Below, piece by piece: positions 22,919 through 38,455 of a stretch of 64,000 nucleotides of DNA. The stretch lies in contig SJRY01000250.1 in assembly GCA_011319805.1 (NCBI GenBank), forward strand, positions 434,001 through 498,000, given 5' to 3'. The stretch is from Macrocybe gigantea. Its lineage: Eukaryota > Basidiomycota > Agaricomycetes > Agaricales > Callistosporiaceae. A model generated the notes under the pieces. It did no database searches, was not told the origin of the DNA, and saw only the letters and a program-made list of their open reading frames with translations. Every line of letters begins with the position of its first letter. Within the stretch, counting starts at the first letter, position 1. Made by a program: the position numbers and the translations under genes.

Positions 22919-25900
22919 TCATTGCCCTGGCTGGGTCGTTTCCGATACGGCTTTCTTCCTCATGATTTCGTCTTGACGTTGCCAAAGCAATTCTGCCCAT
23001 AATGGGTGTGGCGGAATATGTCCCACCAGAGCACGAAAAACTTCCAACCTTCAGAAAACGAGACCGTTCAACACCGCGTCATCTGCGGAAGAAAAAGCCC
23101 ACGTACCAGCGGCTTTTCTCGTCATCCGTGTCAGCGAAAAACACGATCCCTTGGTCATTCGGGAATATCAACCGGAAGGAACGTTCCACGCCGTATAGAC
23201 CCTCATATTCGTCAATGTATCGGCTGCTGCGAGCTGACGAACCGGAAGCTGGGCTGCGAAGGTTATTACGTGCTTCCTGGTCGTCCTCCACGGCAATGGC
23301 TTTCTTCAAGTCAATAGTGACAGTAGCTTTCTTCGTCACGTCGTTGAAAGCTACTAGGTTCGAGCCTATGACACGAAACTGTCGGCGACGCCAGGTCTAA
23401 AAGAATCAAAAGGTATGAAAAGTACAATGTCCAAGCTGCAGCTTCAAACTTACAGTGCAATCCCCGCCCAACTGCGTTAAGATGCCTTCAAAATAAGTCA
23501 CCTTGTGCCAATTTATATGTCGAAGTCCACGATGGCATTCTTCCAGGCTTTGCGGCAACTGTTCTGGTGAAATGCCAGGCAAAGGGGGTAACCGAAAGAT
23601 CTGCAAGATGATTTCGCCGACCTGCAAAGTGGAAAATTTGCCTCCGAGCTCTGCACGCTGGCCAATTAACGGATAACTCGTCTCGAATAACCGGGTGTCA
23701 CACCGCCCAGCAATGTCTTTGAAAGCTATGAAAGACCGAGCTAGCGTGCCATCAGGCTTGAGATAGCGAGCAAGGTTCTCGGTCAAGCGCTGTTGAGCAG
23801 GGGCTGGCGGTGTAATCAACTTATCCTTTGATTTCTTTGGAGACGAGAAGAAACTACGCATGCCCCGTGACGATGATTGGACGATGGGAGGTGGCGGAGG
23901 GGGTGGAGCTGGCGAGAGCTCCTTGAACTGGGCAATAATATGTGGGTCCCGTCGAATCCTCAAAGTAAGCGTGAATTCGAGTTTGCTATGTTCAATCCTG
24001 AATACAGAAGGGATTCTGAGTGCCTAACTAATGCATGCTAAAACGAGTTTACACGCACAGTTCGAATTCCTGGTCGATGCGACAGTCACGGCCAAGGATG
24101 CATCCGGGAGTGCTCACGAAGTGGATGCCGTTGTTCAGAGTGCACGTCAGGAGAGTCTGCTGTTGAGGAAGTGGCAGATGCATTCCTTTGATACCTAGAA
24201 CTGAATCGGGATGACATAGCAACCGTTGCACGGCCAGACGAAGCCATAGATCAACTTGCCTTTAACAAAGACCTTCCCATATGCCTTACCATTTTTCTCT
24301 TGTGCTCGATATTCCTTGATCTGCCTTGAATATTCGTTCTGCCGAGAATTCAGGGGGTCAAAACTCTAATTACGATGTAATAACTCGCCATGTCCGAAGG
24401 TCGCCTTACTGGCCTCCAGGCCTTGCCAGTGTTGACGTCTCCAGGCCCCGCCATGTGAGAAACTTGGTCTAAGTCTGAAGAAGATGCATATACGATTCCT
24501 TCTCGTTCCCGGACGAGATATTTCTGAAGAAATTTCAGGGATCAGCCACGTTTAATCATGTAATCATGTCCAGCGAGTCGCGTACGCTCTTTCTCGGTGG
24601 TTGCACCAGCTTTTGCAACTCCTTTTCGATAGTGCTACCGAGGTTATCCTCATTGTCGGTATCACCGACCCCTGAGACATCTAGAAGCGCCTCGCCTCGT
24701 TTCTTAGCGCTTCTGCTCAAAGTGTCGGCATCGCTTGTACTCATGCTCCGTCGTCGGCTGGGTCGACCAACGCCGAGTAATTCCTGCGACCGACCGCTCT
24801 TTCTGGACGGCAGACCTACGGGCTGCACACTATCATCGTCCTCCTCTTCTTCCATTCGTCGAGCAGCCCGTCTCTTTTCAATGATTAATTGCTCTCGTGT
24901 GCGAATGTTATCCTTGGGAGGAACGGGCGGGGGCATTGAGGAAGTTGTAGATGTGCTAGTATTTCTACTAGCAGAATCGTTTCGGGGTAATTCAGGGCGG
25001 ACCCTTTCTTGATATTCTGGAGTTGCTGAAGCCCACTGGTGAACATCGCTGGATTCTTTCTCGCTGAAATTGAGCGAGGTATCCATTTTTGCGCCCGCGA
25101 CGTCGTCCATGAGCCGATCCAGTGCACTCCTCATTTCCATATCGACATCAACCTCTCCATTGCCCAGCTTCAGACTTCCTCCACTTCCGACACTGGTTGC
25201 CGTCCCGGATGTTACACTGAAGGAATCAACGGCATCAGGGTTGGCTGTGATTATGTTATCCTCGTGAAAGACTAGATTGGCCAATTCCTCGCTCGGTTTT
25301 GTTATGAAATCGAAGTCGACTTGAAGTCGCTCCTCAATGGTAGGCAGGATGAAGCTCTTTGTATCCCGGACAGGGGAGAGTGTGCGTCTCTCCGCTCTTT
25401 CAATCGTCGCGGTCTCAGCACTGATGTCCGTGTTATTGGTCATAACCGACATTCGGTCCTTGTCATTGTCCTCGACATGCTCATCGTTCTGAATGAGCTG
25501 CCCCATAAGAACAGGAGCCTCGGTAATGTCGGCACACGGTGAGCCAGATCCAAGGCTACCCATCGTTCTTCGCTCAGCAAGCCGGCGTCGAACTTCCTCC
25601 CTGTTGATCCGATGTCGACCAAGGGGGCTTGCGGGACTCCCTTCATTGGACATCGGAGAACGGGAGCTTGCTTCCGGAGACTTCACATGAGACTCGGAGG
25701 CTGAGGGCCCCATGGCTTCGTCTGGTGCATTGTGTTGAACCTCAAGCAGTGTGAGATTCTGGGAACGGGATTGATTAAGCTCCCGGGCCTCCTAAAAAGA
25801 GAAACGTTCTTATCCTGAGGCTGATATAGCGAGAAGTGACTTACCTTATCTAGCCTATCGATGCTCAGTGCGCTCAAGTTAACCTCAGAACTTCCAATGG

Positions 25901-27784
25901 ATAAATTATAGAAGTTCTTGGGCGGGCTCTTATCAGAAGATGGGGAGTAGTCTCCAGATGGTATAGTAGAAGAGAATGGATCTTCGGAAGGGGGCCGACC
26001 TCAGCTGCGTTCTCTGTTTGTCGTTAAACAATGTACGTTGATGTAAAACTGCAGCTCACCTTGTGAGACTCCTAAATCGAATTTCGGAATCAAGTTGTCG
26101 ATATGGCTTTCTTCCGACTTTCTAGCAGTCTTGCATGGCGAAGGAGTTGGTGGCAACATCTCGATGTCGGTATTTTCTTCACTCACTCGCGCGATACGGC
26201 TGCGCTCTGCGTGAGTTGACCGTCCAAGTGGAGGAGTCGCTAAATGTGAGAGTCGTGTATCGACTGGTGGCGAAGGCAAACGACGTGCTTCAGCTGGTGG
26301 TGACGAGACTTCTAACTGGGACAGAATGAGATCAGTTTGCTCGGATTCTTCTACCTTGAAGGTTAGATTGGGAAGGGGAGAAGAGTTCCGCCTCGGAGGA
26401 GTAGTGGGAACGCCTTGAGATACGACGTTTAAAGGTAGTCCAGTAATGGTGGGAGGTTCTTCACCGACATGCATGGGAGAGAGTGAATCCAATGTCGAAG
26501 AAAAATGGGGAAGGTTTTGAGGGGATTGAGAGCGGCGTAAATTATGGTACTGAAGAGCTCTTTCAGCATGATGAGACCGTCCCAGAGGGATGCCGCCTTC
26601 GGTTTCGAATTCGGCTGGGAAACCCTCAGATTGTTGATGAGGAGTCGTAGTACTGGATGCACTGAGGGCGACGGGGACCAGAGGAGGGTTGGTGGCGGTA
26701 ACACTGGAGGATGTGGATGACAACATCTCTTCAACAAGACCAGTCAGGCTGGCGTCGGGGTCCAAAGGGCTATCGGGAGAAGGCGAACGACGGTCATACG
26801 ACTCGCTGTCAGACAATTGTATATCCTCATATGAGGAAGTATCTTCGGTGGTTTGATCCTGAAGATCAAGGACATTCGAATGACGATGATTTTCTTCATT
26901 CTCGGACACCTTTTCTGGTTCATTTCTTTCGCCTTGGTCCTCGTCTGAGCTCTGAAACACATCCTCCTCTGAATCTTCTCTATCAAATTCCACGACGTCG
27001 CATCTCTCGTCAAATGTTACGGTTTTACGACGCTCTCTTCTCCCAGGCCCGCCACTGAGCCTGGGCCCATGCATACGCCGAGAGACCAGAGAGGAGCGAG
27101 CAGGGGAGGGCGATGGACGAGTGGGAGTAATGGAGGGAGGGGGGGCAGACGGAGTCGGAGAGCTTGGGGGTGGCACAGGAGGAGGAAGTATATGAGAAAG
27201 GGGAGTGGCGTGAGAGGCAAAGGACGAGAGTGATATCTTTGAATGCATCGGCGGAGATGTCGGCTGCTCCTCACTTTGGGATACTGCCGGACGCTGTCTG
27301 AATGGACTTCGCGTCACCGGTTCCTTGTCAATGAGGCCCTGTAAACCTTTGGACTGCCTCCGCTCGCGCTTTAACGCAAATGGCCTTTTATTCTCGTTCT
27401 CGGCTTGTTCCTGCATGGAAACTGGGCGAGGCCTCTTTTCTCCAGAGACTCGTCGCGGTTTAGGAAAAGGTACCGGAGCATGACGAGAGGGCGTGGTGGG
27501 AGTGGGTATTTGAGATTTGAAGGGCGATTTGGATACAAGGTGATTGTTTCTGACATGTCTGTAGCTTGATGATGTCCGACGTGTGACCGGTGTTTGAGCA
27601 GGAGAGTCGCGCTTTGCAATTCTGAGAGGTGAAGTGATAGAACCCGTATTACCAGTACCAGAGTCTTCAGTCTTGGAATCAGGGATGTCCAACCCATTCC
27701 AGACTCCCGCAAGATGGAGGACTTGATGGGATCGGGTGAATTTGAGAGTAGCCTATCCCGCAAGGGGGATTTCTGGGTTGTCAT
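22919..27784 (-). CDS. Bud4/anillin-like septin-organising protein with PH domain
   Basis: Large multi-exon gene. The N-terminus is MTTQKSPLRDRLLSNSPDPI, then VWNGLDIPDSKTEDSG. A long disordered, Pro/Ser-rich region with acidic stretches (25900-27690) and further Ser-rich exons (24556-25713) follow. The anillin-homology part includes RLTENLARYLKPDGTLARSF and GEIILQIFRLPPLPGISPEQ (23450-23810). The C-terminal PH domain has RRRQFRVIGSNLVAFNDVT and RSFRLIFPNDQGIVFFADT with the conserved terminal W in KSRW. It ends TTQPGQ at 22919. This order (disordered N, anillin homology, PH) is that of Bud4/Mid2/anillin, which anchor septins and the contractile ring at the cortex. One base is missing in a G run at 27707-27709, needed to join the N-terminal exon. 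Confidence 0.82.
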
Positions 27785-27899
27785 GAGAGAGACAGAACGT
27801 TACGAGCTCGTTGCGTCGGGCGATGGCTAGAGACTCAATCTCAACATCAACAAAAACCAGAGACCGTGAGAACCGCACCGGAATCTTTCGACGCGTCAA

Positions 27900-28261
27900 T
27901 CACGTGACGGTGTCACCCATTTTTTCACACCAACGAGCATAGTCATTTTTGCTCGACGTCCAGATGGAGGTGAGCCCCACATGTATCACTTTCGGAGGAA
28001 CTATCTTACCACTTTTTTTTCTTGCAGGTGACTTGAGAGCTTTGAGCTTGCTGGAACACCACGTGAACCAGTTTTGCAATTTCACATGCTGATATCCACA
28101 GCAAGCGCGTGACGTATCTCAGCACTGACACACAGAATAAGAGGGACTTTTGCTACCACAGCCGCATCCCCGTAACTCTTCTGAATGTCATCGACCTCGC
28201 AATCAAGTGCCGAACATTTCTTCCCAGCCTCGTCTGGACGAATTATCCTCTGCGTCCTCAT
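27900..28261 (-). CDS. Small protein, function unknown
   Basis: Two likely exons: MRTQRIIRPDEAGKKC with DCEVDDIQKSYGDAAVVAK, and after an intron of about 59 nt, HVKLQNWFTWCSSKLKALKS with a basic Lys-rich tail. A possible further intron lies near 28005. No family recognised. It sits between the Bud4-like gene and the divergent P450, and the start used (ATG 28261) avoids overlap with the P450 start. Confidence 0.38.
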
Positions 28262-28289
28262 CTTTGGAATAGGTGCGTTTGAAAAGCAC

Positions 28290-30536
28290 ATGCAGCACCA
28301 AGTTTCGAACGTTATCTGATCATAGCTACTGAAGCCTTTGTTATATATCGCGTATTATACCGACTATTGCTGTATCCATATTTCCTTTCTCCCTTGAGAT
28401 CAGTTCCGGGGCCTCCTCTGGGCCATCCTGTCTACGGTCAAGTTTTCACTATTTTGGACGGAGAAGCTGGCATCCCCCAACGGCAATGGGTCAAGGAATA
28501 TGGGCCGGTCGTCCGCGTAGTCGGCCCCATAGGCATCGAACGCCTCATCTTCACTAACCCAGAAGCCTTGCAGAAGATTCTCGTCAGCGATTGGACCGAG
28601 TATCCCAGGGCAAATGAGCTTTTCTCTCTCAATTTCGTCGAAAGTCTTACCTCTTCCTATAGCCCAAGTTCATGAGAGATATACTCGGCATAACGGCGGG
28701 TTATGGGTTATTGACTGTTACCGGAAATGAGCATAGGCAAATGCGCAAGGCCATGAATCCTGCTTTTTCCATTCCAAATCTCATGGCTCGTATGTCCCGT
28801 TGCAGCTCCATTTTCTCCTCATGTAATCTTATGTATTTCATAGAAACCGATATGTATTATGAATCTATCGACAGGTCAGCATTTAGCACAATGTTACTTG
28901 TCCTGCCAACATGTTTCCATGAGCCAGTCTGGTCGAAATCCTGCGATCGCAAATCCGAGCTGAACCATCCCTAGAAAATGGGAAAGTGTTCCTAGCATAT
29001 GAATGGAGTGCGTTCTCCTTGGTTTTTGTAAGGCCAATAATCTGATTCCACGCGCGGCGGAGAAGTGAGCAAAGTCACCCTCGATATTATCTGCAAGACA
29101 GCCTTCGGGTACACCACTGACTCTCTACATAGCCCTCATAACGAGCTAGCTGAAGCATATGAGGAACTTCTCAACCTTCAAACTGGTGCGGCTTGCCTTA
29201 GAGTTCATCTCATGGGCTAAGTCTGGTCATTGACTAAGGTACAAACCTTGCACGCTTCATCGCCCTGATGTTCATACCTGGCCTTCCTTGGCTTATGACG
29301 TCTGAATGGGCCTATACACATCGGCATTTGTTCTCGAAGATAAAACTTTTAGGTACGCTAGCCATCCGATCTATGTTGCGTCCTCAACCCAAGACACCTC
29401 AATAGCCCCCGCAGCAGTGATGATAAACTCTATGCATCGAATTAAGCAGATATCTGCCGCCATGCTGTCCGAGAAGATGCGCGATTCTGTTGTCAAACCT
29501 TCCGACATAGAGGCAAAGCGAGATATCATGAGTTTACTCGTTCGATACAGGCAGACTGAAAGGGACAGCGGGGCCACTGGTTATGCATGGACGATGAAGC
29601 AATCATGAATCAAGTCGTACGTATAATTGCTCTATCGTCGTCTCGCCCAGGCCAACAAAGTCAATCGTAAAATAGCTGACATTCCTGGGTGCGGGCCATG
29701 AAACCACAGCATCGGGTTTGGCGTGGGTGAGTACTGAGTAGTTGAGCAAGATTATAGTTCTGTATCCCATTGCCGACCACAGACATTATGGCTCCTTGCG
29801 AAAGACACCGAAAGCCAAACTCGACTACGAGATGAACTGAAACCGATTTTCGAGGCGAACTCCAGACCAGACTATCGTCACCTCAATGACCTCCAATGGT
29901 TGGATTGCATAATGTATGTTGCGGCTCCGAGCTGACTTTTGCCTCGACTGACTTAGACATATAGTATGGAGAGTTTGCGGCTTATGCCTCCTGTCCCTAT
30001 GACTTTCCGGATAACCGACAAAGCCGATTTCCTTGATGGAATCTATGTCCCTAAAGGGACATTGTTGTATATCCCTGTAAGTCGGTGTTTCTTTAAATAC
30101 ATGTTTACCAGTGTAACGAACCCAACCAGATTCGCGTTGTCAATACGTGGACAGTATTGTGGGGTGAAGATGCAGAAGAGCAAGTGTTTTTGTTCACGAG
30201 ATAGTCAGACCCACTGACTAATCCTTGTCGTCAGGTTCAAGCCAAGTCGATGGTTAAACTTCCCAAGAATTACAACCGAAATTTTTCTGTGCTGTCTTTC
30301 ATCGCAGGACCCCATGCTTGCATCGGAAAGACCATGGCAATAATGGAGATGAAAGCCGTTCTTGCGTACGCACGATCGACCTGTTCGCCTGTTCATTTGT
30401 TGTCTCAACTTACATATGCAGGTCTTTGGTCTCAAATTTCGAGTTTGAACCTGCATATGAAGGTCAAAAGCCGCAGCCCACTGCTGCAGTGACCATGAGT
30501 GCGTGGCCTATCATTGACGACCATGGTCAATGTTGA
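28290..30536 (+). CDS. Cytochrome P450 monooxygenase (first of two)
   Basis: Microsomal class II P450. The Pro-rich hinge SVPGPPLGHPVYGQ is near 28405. The C-helix region GNEHRQMRKAMNPAFS is near 28725, the I-helix oxygen-binding motif GAGHETTASGLAW near 29690, the K-helix ESLR at about 29970 and the heme-cysteine loop FIAGPHACIGK at about 30300-30330. The stop is at 30534. At least ten short introns. Starting at ATG 28290 needs one inserted base near 28315. This gives a hydrophobic anchor (NVILIIATEAFVIYRVLYR) before the hinge, as expected. A second missing base at 29586 precedes the I-helix exon. Substrate unknown; Agaricomycetes have large P450 families. Confidence 0.83.
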
Positions 30537-31118
30537 CTGTCACCTAGAACCAAAGGATAGCATGCCTCTTCGGTTGCGCTGCATTCAACATATGCAGTAA
30601 GACGATGCAATACAACTTGATGCGTGTAGGCTAAGGGGAACGATTGTTGCATGTGTGCGATGCTAGTTAGCCCTCAAATAGTTAGATTCACGTGACACCA
30701 ACATATTTTCATTCGAAGAGCGGGTCATCACCCACGCCCGCTATCATTCCGTTTTATCTACTTTATTCTTCCTTATAGCCACGATTAATAGAAGTGGGCT
30801 TATGGGACACCGCCTACGTTCCTCTCTGCGGGCATCGCCTAACCTGATCTGTCCGCGCTAGGGGCCAGACGTCATGCGATCATCTGTTATTTCGTTATTA
30901 TCTTCATGAATCGAAAAAAACGATGGTCGGTTTAGGTAAAGGGGCCAACTTCAGAGCTGCTGTGCAGGTTCCTTGGCCGTCATGAACGCAGCGAAGCCCA
31001 GAACTGCGTGCTGCTGTGCTGTTTGTGGGTGTTGTTGCGGCATGATCCTGACTTCGGTGAGAGATGCTGTGATTGATAAAGCAGGTCGCTCGGTTTCCCC
31101 ACTTGCACCAGCACGGTC
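30537..31118. other. Intergenic region upstream of the MAP kinase gene
   Basis: 582 bp with no supported gene. The AT-rich 30620-30800 stretch and the region up to ATG 31119 must contain the P450 terminator and the kinase promoter; no specific motif can be assigned. Confidence 0.5.
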
Positions 31119-32984
<1,866 letters not shown>

Positions 32985-33189
32985 CAGAAACTTCATAATC
33001 AAGCCGTTCTTACTCAGTCCCATCATTCGTCTCGTGCCAACTTTTTTTTCTATCCCTGTGTATAGTATATCCGAATCACCCGGAGGGAAGTGGCACAATA
33101 ACTTCCTGGACGTCTCTGGATGTTGCTTGGAAATTTGTAACCAGTATTATATACAACCTATCACTCGTTCCCGATGTAGACCTAGCCCG

Positions 33190-35746
33190 CTAGCGTGAAG
33201 CAACCGAATTTTTAGCATTTGTGATAAACGATCTGATGAGATTCAAGTCCTTCGATTTGCCGTCAAGGGCTTCGACGCCACTACTGACATCCACGGCCCA
33301 AGGCCGCACCTGGGTGATGGCATCAGACACATTTTCTGGCGTCAGCCCACCGGCGAGGATGATAGGCAACGGGAATGCTGAAGATGTCCGAGCAGGACTT
33401 GCGTCCCCCCTGAGTTTACCTGCCCCTTCATCGTCATTAGCTGGTGTCGATGCGTCTTCACGGCTGACGAATGATGATCCGAAAGTGTGACCGTCATCGA
33501 TGAATTCCCCAGCGTCCACGATCCTCTGCGCGTAATCCCAATCAGCAATCCTTCCGGACCCCCCGCTCATGCCACTTTTATCATCTCGAAGGCTGTCAAG
33601 CAGTAGGAATTGATGAGTGCCGCTCCTCGTGATTCCCTCGGCCCCTTGACCTTTGCCAATATGGAAAACTCGTATCACGGGAACGGGGATCTGAAGGGCC
33701 CATTCCATCGGCTCGGAGCCGTGAAGTTGAACAGCGTCCAACTGAACGTAGGACACTATGTCTAATACAGTTGCTAGCGGAGCATTCTGGAAGACGCCCA
33801 CGAGTAAAGGTTTTGTTGTCGCCCTGGAAATTCGGGATGCGTGGGTTGTGAACCAAGGACCGTCTGGGACAGAGGTTTCAGGGGCCGGTAGCTGGGCACT
33901 TTCGAATCTGAAGGACCTAACCGCTTGAGCGATTTCCTTTGCCGTCTCCACGCTAATGTATCTCTTGGAAGATTCCACAAACATCATACCAACCATGTCA
34001 GCCCCAGCCTCAGCAACTGCCAGAGCTTCTTCCGCAGTCTGAATTCCGCAGATCTTTACTAAAGGGGGTATATTTCTCCAGAATGGTGCTCGGGATGGCT
34101 GTTCTGGAAGTGATAGTAATTGCCGAATGAAAGCGGCAGGGTCGCTTGCTCGCATAAGGCTTTCTCCAATGAGGACAGCACCGGCGCCATCCGCAGCGAA
34201 ACGCTTGACGTCGTCGGGACTGGAGATGCCGCTAAGCGCACAAAGGAGGATGTCTGTCCCTTTTACCATGTTGCTAAGCCGACCAGTGGTGCTCATGTCG
34301 ACTTCGAAATCGTGAAGATTCCTGTTATTGACGCCGATGATTTTCGCCGGAAGGGACAGTGCTAGTTCCATCTCCTTGGCATTGTTGACTTCCACAAGAG
34401 GCTCCATCCCCAACTCCAGGCAATATTTGTACAGGTCTCGGAGTAGCTCCTCGTGCAGCATGCTGACAATAAGCAGGACCGAGTCTGCACCCCATATACG
34501 CGCTTCCAAAATCTGGTAACGACTCAGGATGAAGTCTTTGCGAAGAATGGCAGGTCGGTTAGGGAGATTGCCTACGCTGAGGCGAGCGTGGAGCATATCT
34601 TGCAGCGTTCCGAGGAACCATTTAGGTTCCGTCAGAACCGAGATGGCATGGGCACCGGCGAGGGCATAGGATAATGCTTGCGAGGCCGGAGAGGTCGAGA
34701 CTGAGATTGGTCCCTTTGACGGCGATGCACGCTTGATTTCGGCTAGAAGGGAAACCTGACCCTCCTTCCTCTGCTTGAGACGGTCGAGGAACGAAATCTG
34801 CGGAGGCGCAAGGTTAAGAGAATATAGAGTTTGGAGGTCCCTGAAAGTTGTGCCGGGGGTCGATTGTGCTTGGGCAACATCCTCCAGACGCTGTGCGTGT
34901 ATTTTCTCCAGTATGGTCGGGATCTTGGCAATAGCATTTGAATTTCCCGCAATCTCTTTCGTGAGTGCTTCAAAAGGAAAAGGCGGCAAGCTGCTATCTA
35001 GAACGCCGGCTTCTGGATTCTCCTCCCAGGTTCCTCCTCGGAGTGCAAGGAAATTACGAACGAGAGCGTCCCCTCCCTCACTGAGAATGCTCTCAGGATG
35101 ATACTGCACAGCTTCCAAAGTGTAGGTTCTATGTCGTACACCCATGATCACCCCCGACTCCTCGGAGATCGAGGTAATGGCAAGATCAGGAGGTAGAGTG
35201 GTGTATGCCGCGCTCAGCGAGTGGTATCGTATCGATTTGATGCCCTGAGGTACGCCCTTGAAGCAACCTCGGTTATCGTGTCGGATTCGACTAACTTTGC
35301 CATGCATGATCTCGCCGGCATATCTGTTAATGTGACATTCCCAGAGGCGTATGTGCACGAGAGGTTGGCCGATTGAAGCACCTATAAGCATGTGATCGCG
35401 AACATGAACAAAGGGTGGCGCACTTGATTTCACCTCCATGCAGATCGACTAGGCATTCCAGCCCCATACACACGCCTAATATCGGGACTTTTCCTTGGAA
35501 GTATTGTATGGCATCTTTTGAGATGCCAGAATCGGTGCTGGGATGACCAGGTCCAGGCGAGATGATGAGCGAGCGGATGTTGAGCTGTGGAAGCAAGGAT
35601 GGTGATATCGCGTCATTGCGAATCACAGTAACGTCTGCGCCCAGCAAGCATAATTGTTGATAGAGATTCCAGGTGAAGGAATCGAAGTTATCTATCATAA
35701 GAACATCGAGGGGCCGTGCCAAAAACGGTGGGAGGGTCGTGGCCAT
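33190..35746 (-). CDS. trpC: Trifunctional tryptophan biosynthesis enzyme (anthranilate synthase GATase / IGPS / PRAI)
   Basis: Two exons, 35746-35424 and 35323-33190, with a 100-nt intron, coding about 818 residues. An N-terminal glutamine amidotransferase (DNFDSFTWNLYQQL, ISPGPGHPSTDSG, catalytic Cys in GVCMGLECL, His in YHPES) supplies ammonia to anthranilate synthase. Indole-3-glycerol-phosphate synthase follows (LAEIKRASPSKG, LRKDFILSRYQI, GVNNRNLHDF, LIGESLMRASDP). Phosphoribosylanthranilate isomerase comes last (VKICGIQTAEEA, DMVGMMFVESSKRYIS, VQLHGSE, LAGGLTPENV). This GATase-IGPS-PRAI order is the standard fungal arrangement. The IGPS and PRAI parts are read without a break; the separately encoded anthranilate synthase component I is not in the window. 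Confidence 0.96.
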
Positions 35747-35995
35747 GGTGAGAGGTCGTTGAAAGGAGAAATGAAGAAAAAGGTCCTCTTATACGACTGG
35801 GGCTATTACAGTAATCGAGGACGAGGGGGGCGGGAAGTAGTACTTGCTGACGAGTCATGATCGACAAAAGTATTTACATTTATATACATCGCAGTGACAA
35901 GTGATATACATCAACAACGCTTGAGATGTTTTGAACAGCATTCTTATTATCAAAACGGTGGTTCTCCGATGAGATCCCTCTCGTTTCATACCCCA

Positions 35996-38455
35996 TCATG
36001 CCGCGGAGGGTGAGTCTTGATGTCCCAACAAGTACGACATGGTCTGGAATGACGCCCAGGGAACGAATTCTATGCGAAACCGGATCAGCGTCGCTTTGAT
36101 AAAGATGCTGGAGAAGGGCGGCTCACGAGGCGTCATGTGCCCACTGAAGTAGAATTCAACATCTAGCAGGGAATTTTCGTCAATCCGTCACAACCAGGGA
36201 TTGATGTAGATCACACACATGTCAGCTTTCGTTCTGTGTGCATATTGCCATAGACTCCCATGTTCTCGACGATGAAATTCTCCGATTCAATTGGAGTTTG
36301 GAAGCCTTGGGCACCTCCCCATGTCATGTTCCTAGGAAGTCGTTAGCTCATGGCTCGATCGAGGCAAATTTTTCTGTCAATGCACTGGATTGCAATCCGA
36401 GTTCCCTCCGCAACAAGAATGAAGTCCTTGAAACAAATCATCAGGAATTGCCTTACAGCGCACTTCATCATCTTCTCACCGCAAGTCCGTGGACTATGAC
36501 AGTCCTCTCCGATTTCTCGATCACATTTGGTAAAACACTTAGGTGGAGGGGATGGACTGATCGCGTCCATTGCCACTGTAAACGTTGTTATTGGCACAGG
36601 TGCTCCAAGTTATGTGCGGTGCGTGGATGGCGTCTTGGACCTAGATGAAACGTCAACGGCGTATTGTATCAAAAGTCTGCCGTTACGACGAACATCCGTT
36701 CTGCAGGGAGAGAGACAATAATTAACAACAGGAAACTATCCTGCCGGCCCCAAGCTTACCGATTGAAGTAGATAAATTCCTGCGTCGAGCGAGGGAAACC
36801 CAAAACACTCCCTTAGTCAGGTATTAGTTGCTTGCATCGCGAATCCAACAGAATAGACGCCTACAAAGGTTAGGCCATGTGTCAGAAACACTAGTAAATC
36901 AGTTAATTTTATGTAACTCGATTGTGATAAGCAGCAAACCGATAGACATCAAAAGCTGGATTGAGCCTAGGTCCAGGTTAGAGGGTTCACGAAGCTGAAA
37001 AGTAATCGTCATCATCGTACACAGAGACTGTCCGTTGGATTGGGCTATGGATCCTGCACCCCGGTATGACGGTGAAGGTCCCGTTCGTCGCTATAGGAAG
37101 CGGAAGCTGTCCAGCTGGGGGATATGTGACAAATTTATCAAGGTAGTCCGTATATCCACAGTTGTCAGATATTTCTTGGAGTGATGCCCAAAACGAGCTG
37201 TTGAAAGGGAAGAGATTTTTGTTCGCCTGATCATTGTCAGTACCATCATCTCCGCTAGAGTTTCAACATGCTCACTTGGGCAAAACGCAAGGCAGGAATT
37301 TCCTGTTGGACAACGCCGTACGACAGGGAAGGGTCGGCGATCCAGATTCCTTTGAGATTCAATGCCAACCCCGGGTGCTCGTAAATCCAATTAGCAATGT
37401 AAGGAACGTCTAATCAGATGGAATTAGCAGCTGACCAAAAAAGGAGCTTGAAAGGAGCCTCACAGAATCCTGCGTACTAAATGATCGATCAACAGAAAAT
37501 TCAGCATGGACGAAACAATGTGCACCTACACTTTCTCCGGTTAAATAAAAATTGTTTCCCTTGAGCTCACTAAAGACCTCAAGGAATTGCTCCAAAAATC
37601 CCGTCAGTTCCGCTGCTAGTTGATCGTCATTGGTAATGTTCGGCGTTCCTTGGCTAAAACCAGTCTGCAAAGGGTTGAGATGGAATAAGAAAATTCACGA
37701 CGGCAAATTGCTCACCCCGACAGGCTGCTCCACCCATAGCACATGAGATAGGTTCGTCCACGACCAAGGATTCCTGAGGGCAGTTCGAGCGGTGTTCATG
37801 GGAAGTATTCTTGCAAAACTTACGGCGTAGGCTCAGCTTGACCCCAGGACCACGCTGAACATGGATTGATCAGCAGCAACTCCCGTACGAAACGAACTCA
37901 TTCAAATTCACTCACAGATAGGTCCATTTTCTTGCAGGAATCCTTCCAGGGATGAGCAACCTGGCCCTCCATTTGTCCAAAAGACCAAGTCCTTGGTATT
38001 TGCAGGATTCGTGGTAGGCCAAAACCTGTTGTTCAGCACAGTCGGCATTTCGAAGCATCGAGACTTCGGAAGATTCACCAGAAGAAAAGCTTCCTTGTCT
38101 CCTTTGGATCGCCAGAAATTGGCATCAATCCTGCCCAAGAAGGGCCAGCGTCGAAGTTCACTATCGGAAACGTAGGATGAGAAGGAAAGAAGTGAATGAG
38201 GGGTATCTTACCCTCCGGAAGCTTTGCGCCATCCACGAGAAACTTCTTAGCCTCCGGGTTTGAAAAAGTGATAGTGGAACCTTTCGGAGGAGCCTTGACG
38301 GCGAAAGATGGGTTGGGTGCTAAGAAATCGCGCATCCTTTCCATCTGCTGCCTTTGAAACTCTGCAGCATCGTCGAGGCCTTGGATGGCACTCCCAAGGC
38401 CGTGGGCCGCATGGAAGAGTGATGCCGAAAGGAAGAGAAGGTTCAACTTGCGCAT
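35996..38455 (-). CDS. Secreted serine carboxypeptidase, peptidase family S10
   Basis: Signal peptide MRKLNLLFLSASLFHAAHG, then a propeptide-like region and the S10 core: FDAGPSWAGLMPIS, LVFWTNGGPGCSSLEG and NPWSWTNLSHVLWVEQPVG. The nucleophile Ser is in LTGES joined by an intron to YAGF, then YVPYIANWIYEHPG. The catalytic Asp is in VHGLA joined to DFILVAEGTRIAIQ (36460-36380), and the catalytic His in FYFSGHMTP (about 36120). It ends QDSPSAA at 35996. Roughly a dozen introns split it. Stops in the genomic reading all fall in introns, so the triad is complete. N-glycosylation sequons such as NMT and NIT fit a secreted or vacuolar enzyme that removes C-terminal residues from peptides. Confidence 0.9.

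Noticed and set aside
35747..35995. A small gene between trpC and the carboxypeptidase
   Set aside because: Only a short, patternless frame; the 249 bp are better read as the trpC promoter and carboxypeptidase 3' end.
36238..36648. Plus-strand ORF of 136 aa
   Set aside because: It is antisense to spliced exons of the S10 carboxypeptidase carrying the catalytic Asp region.
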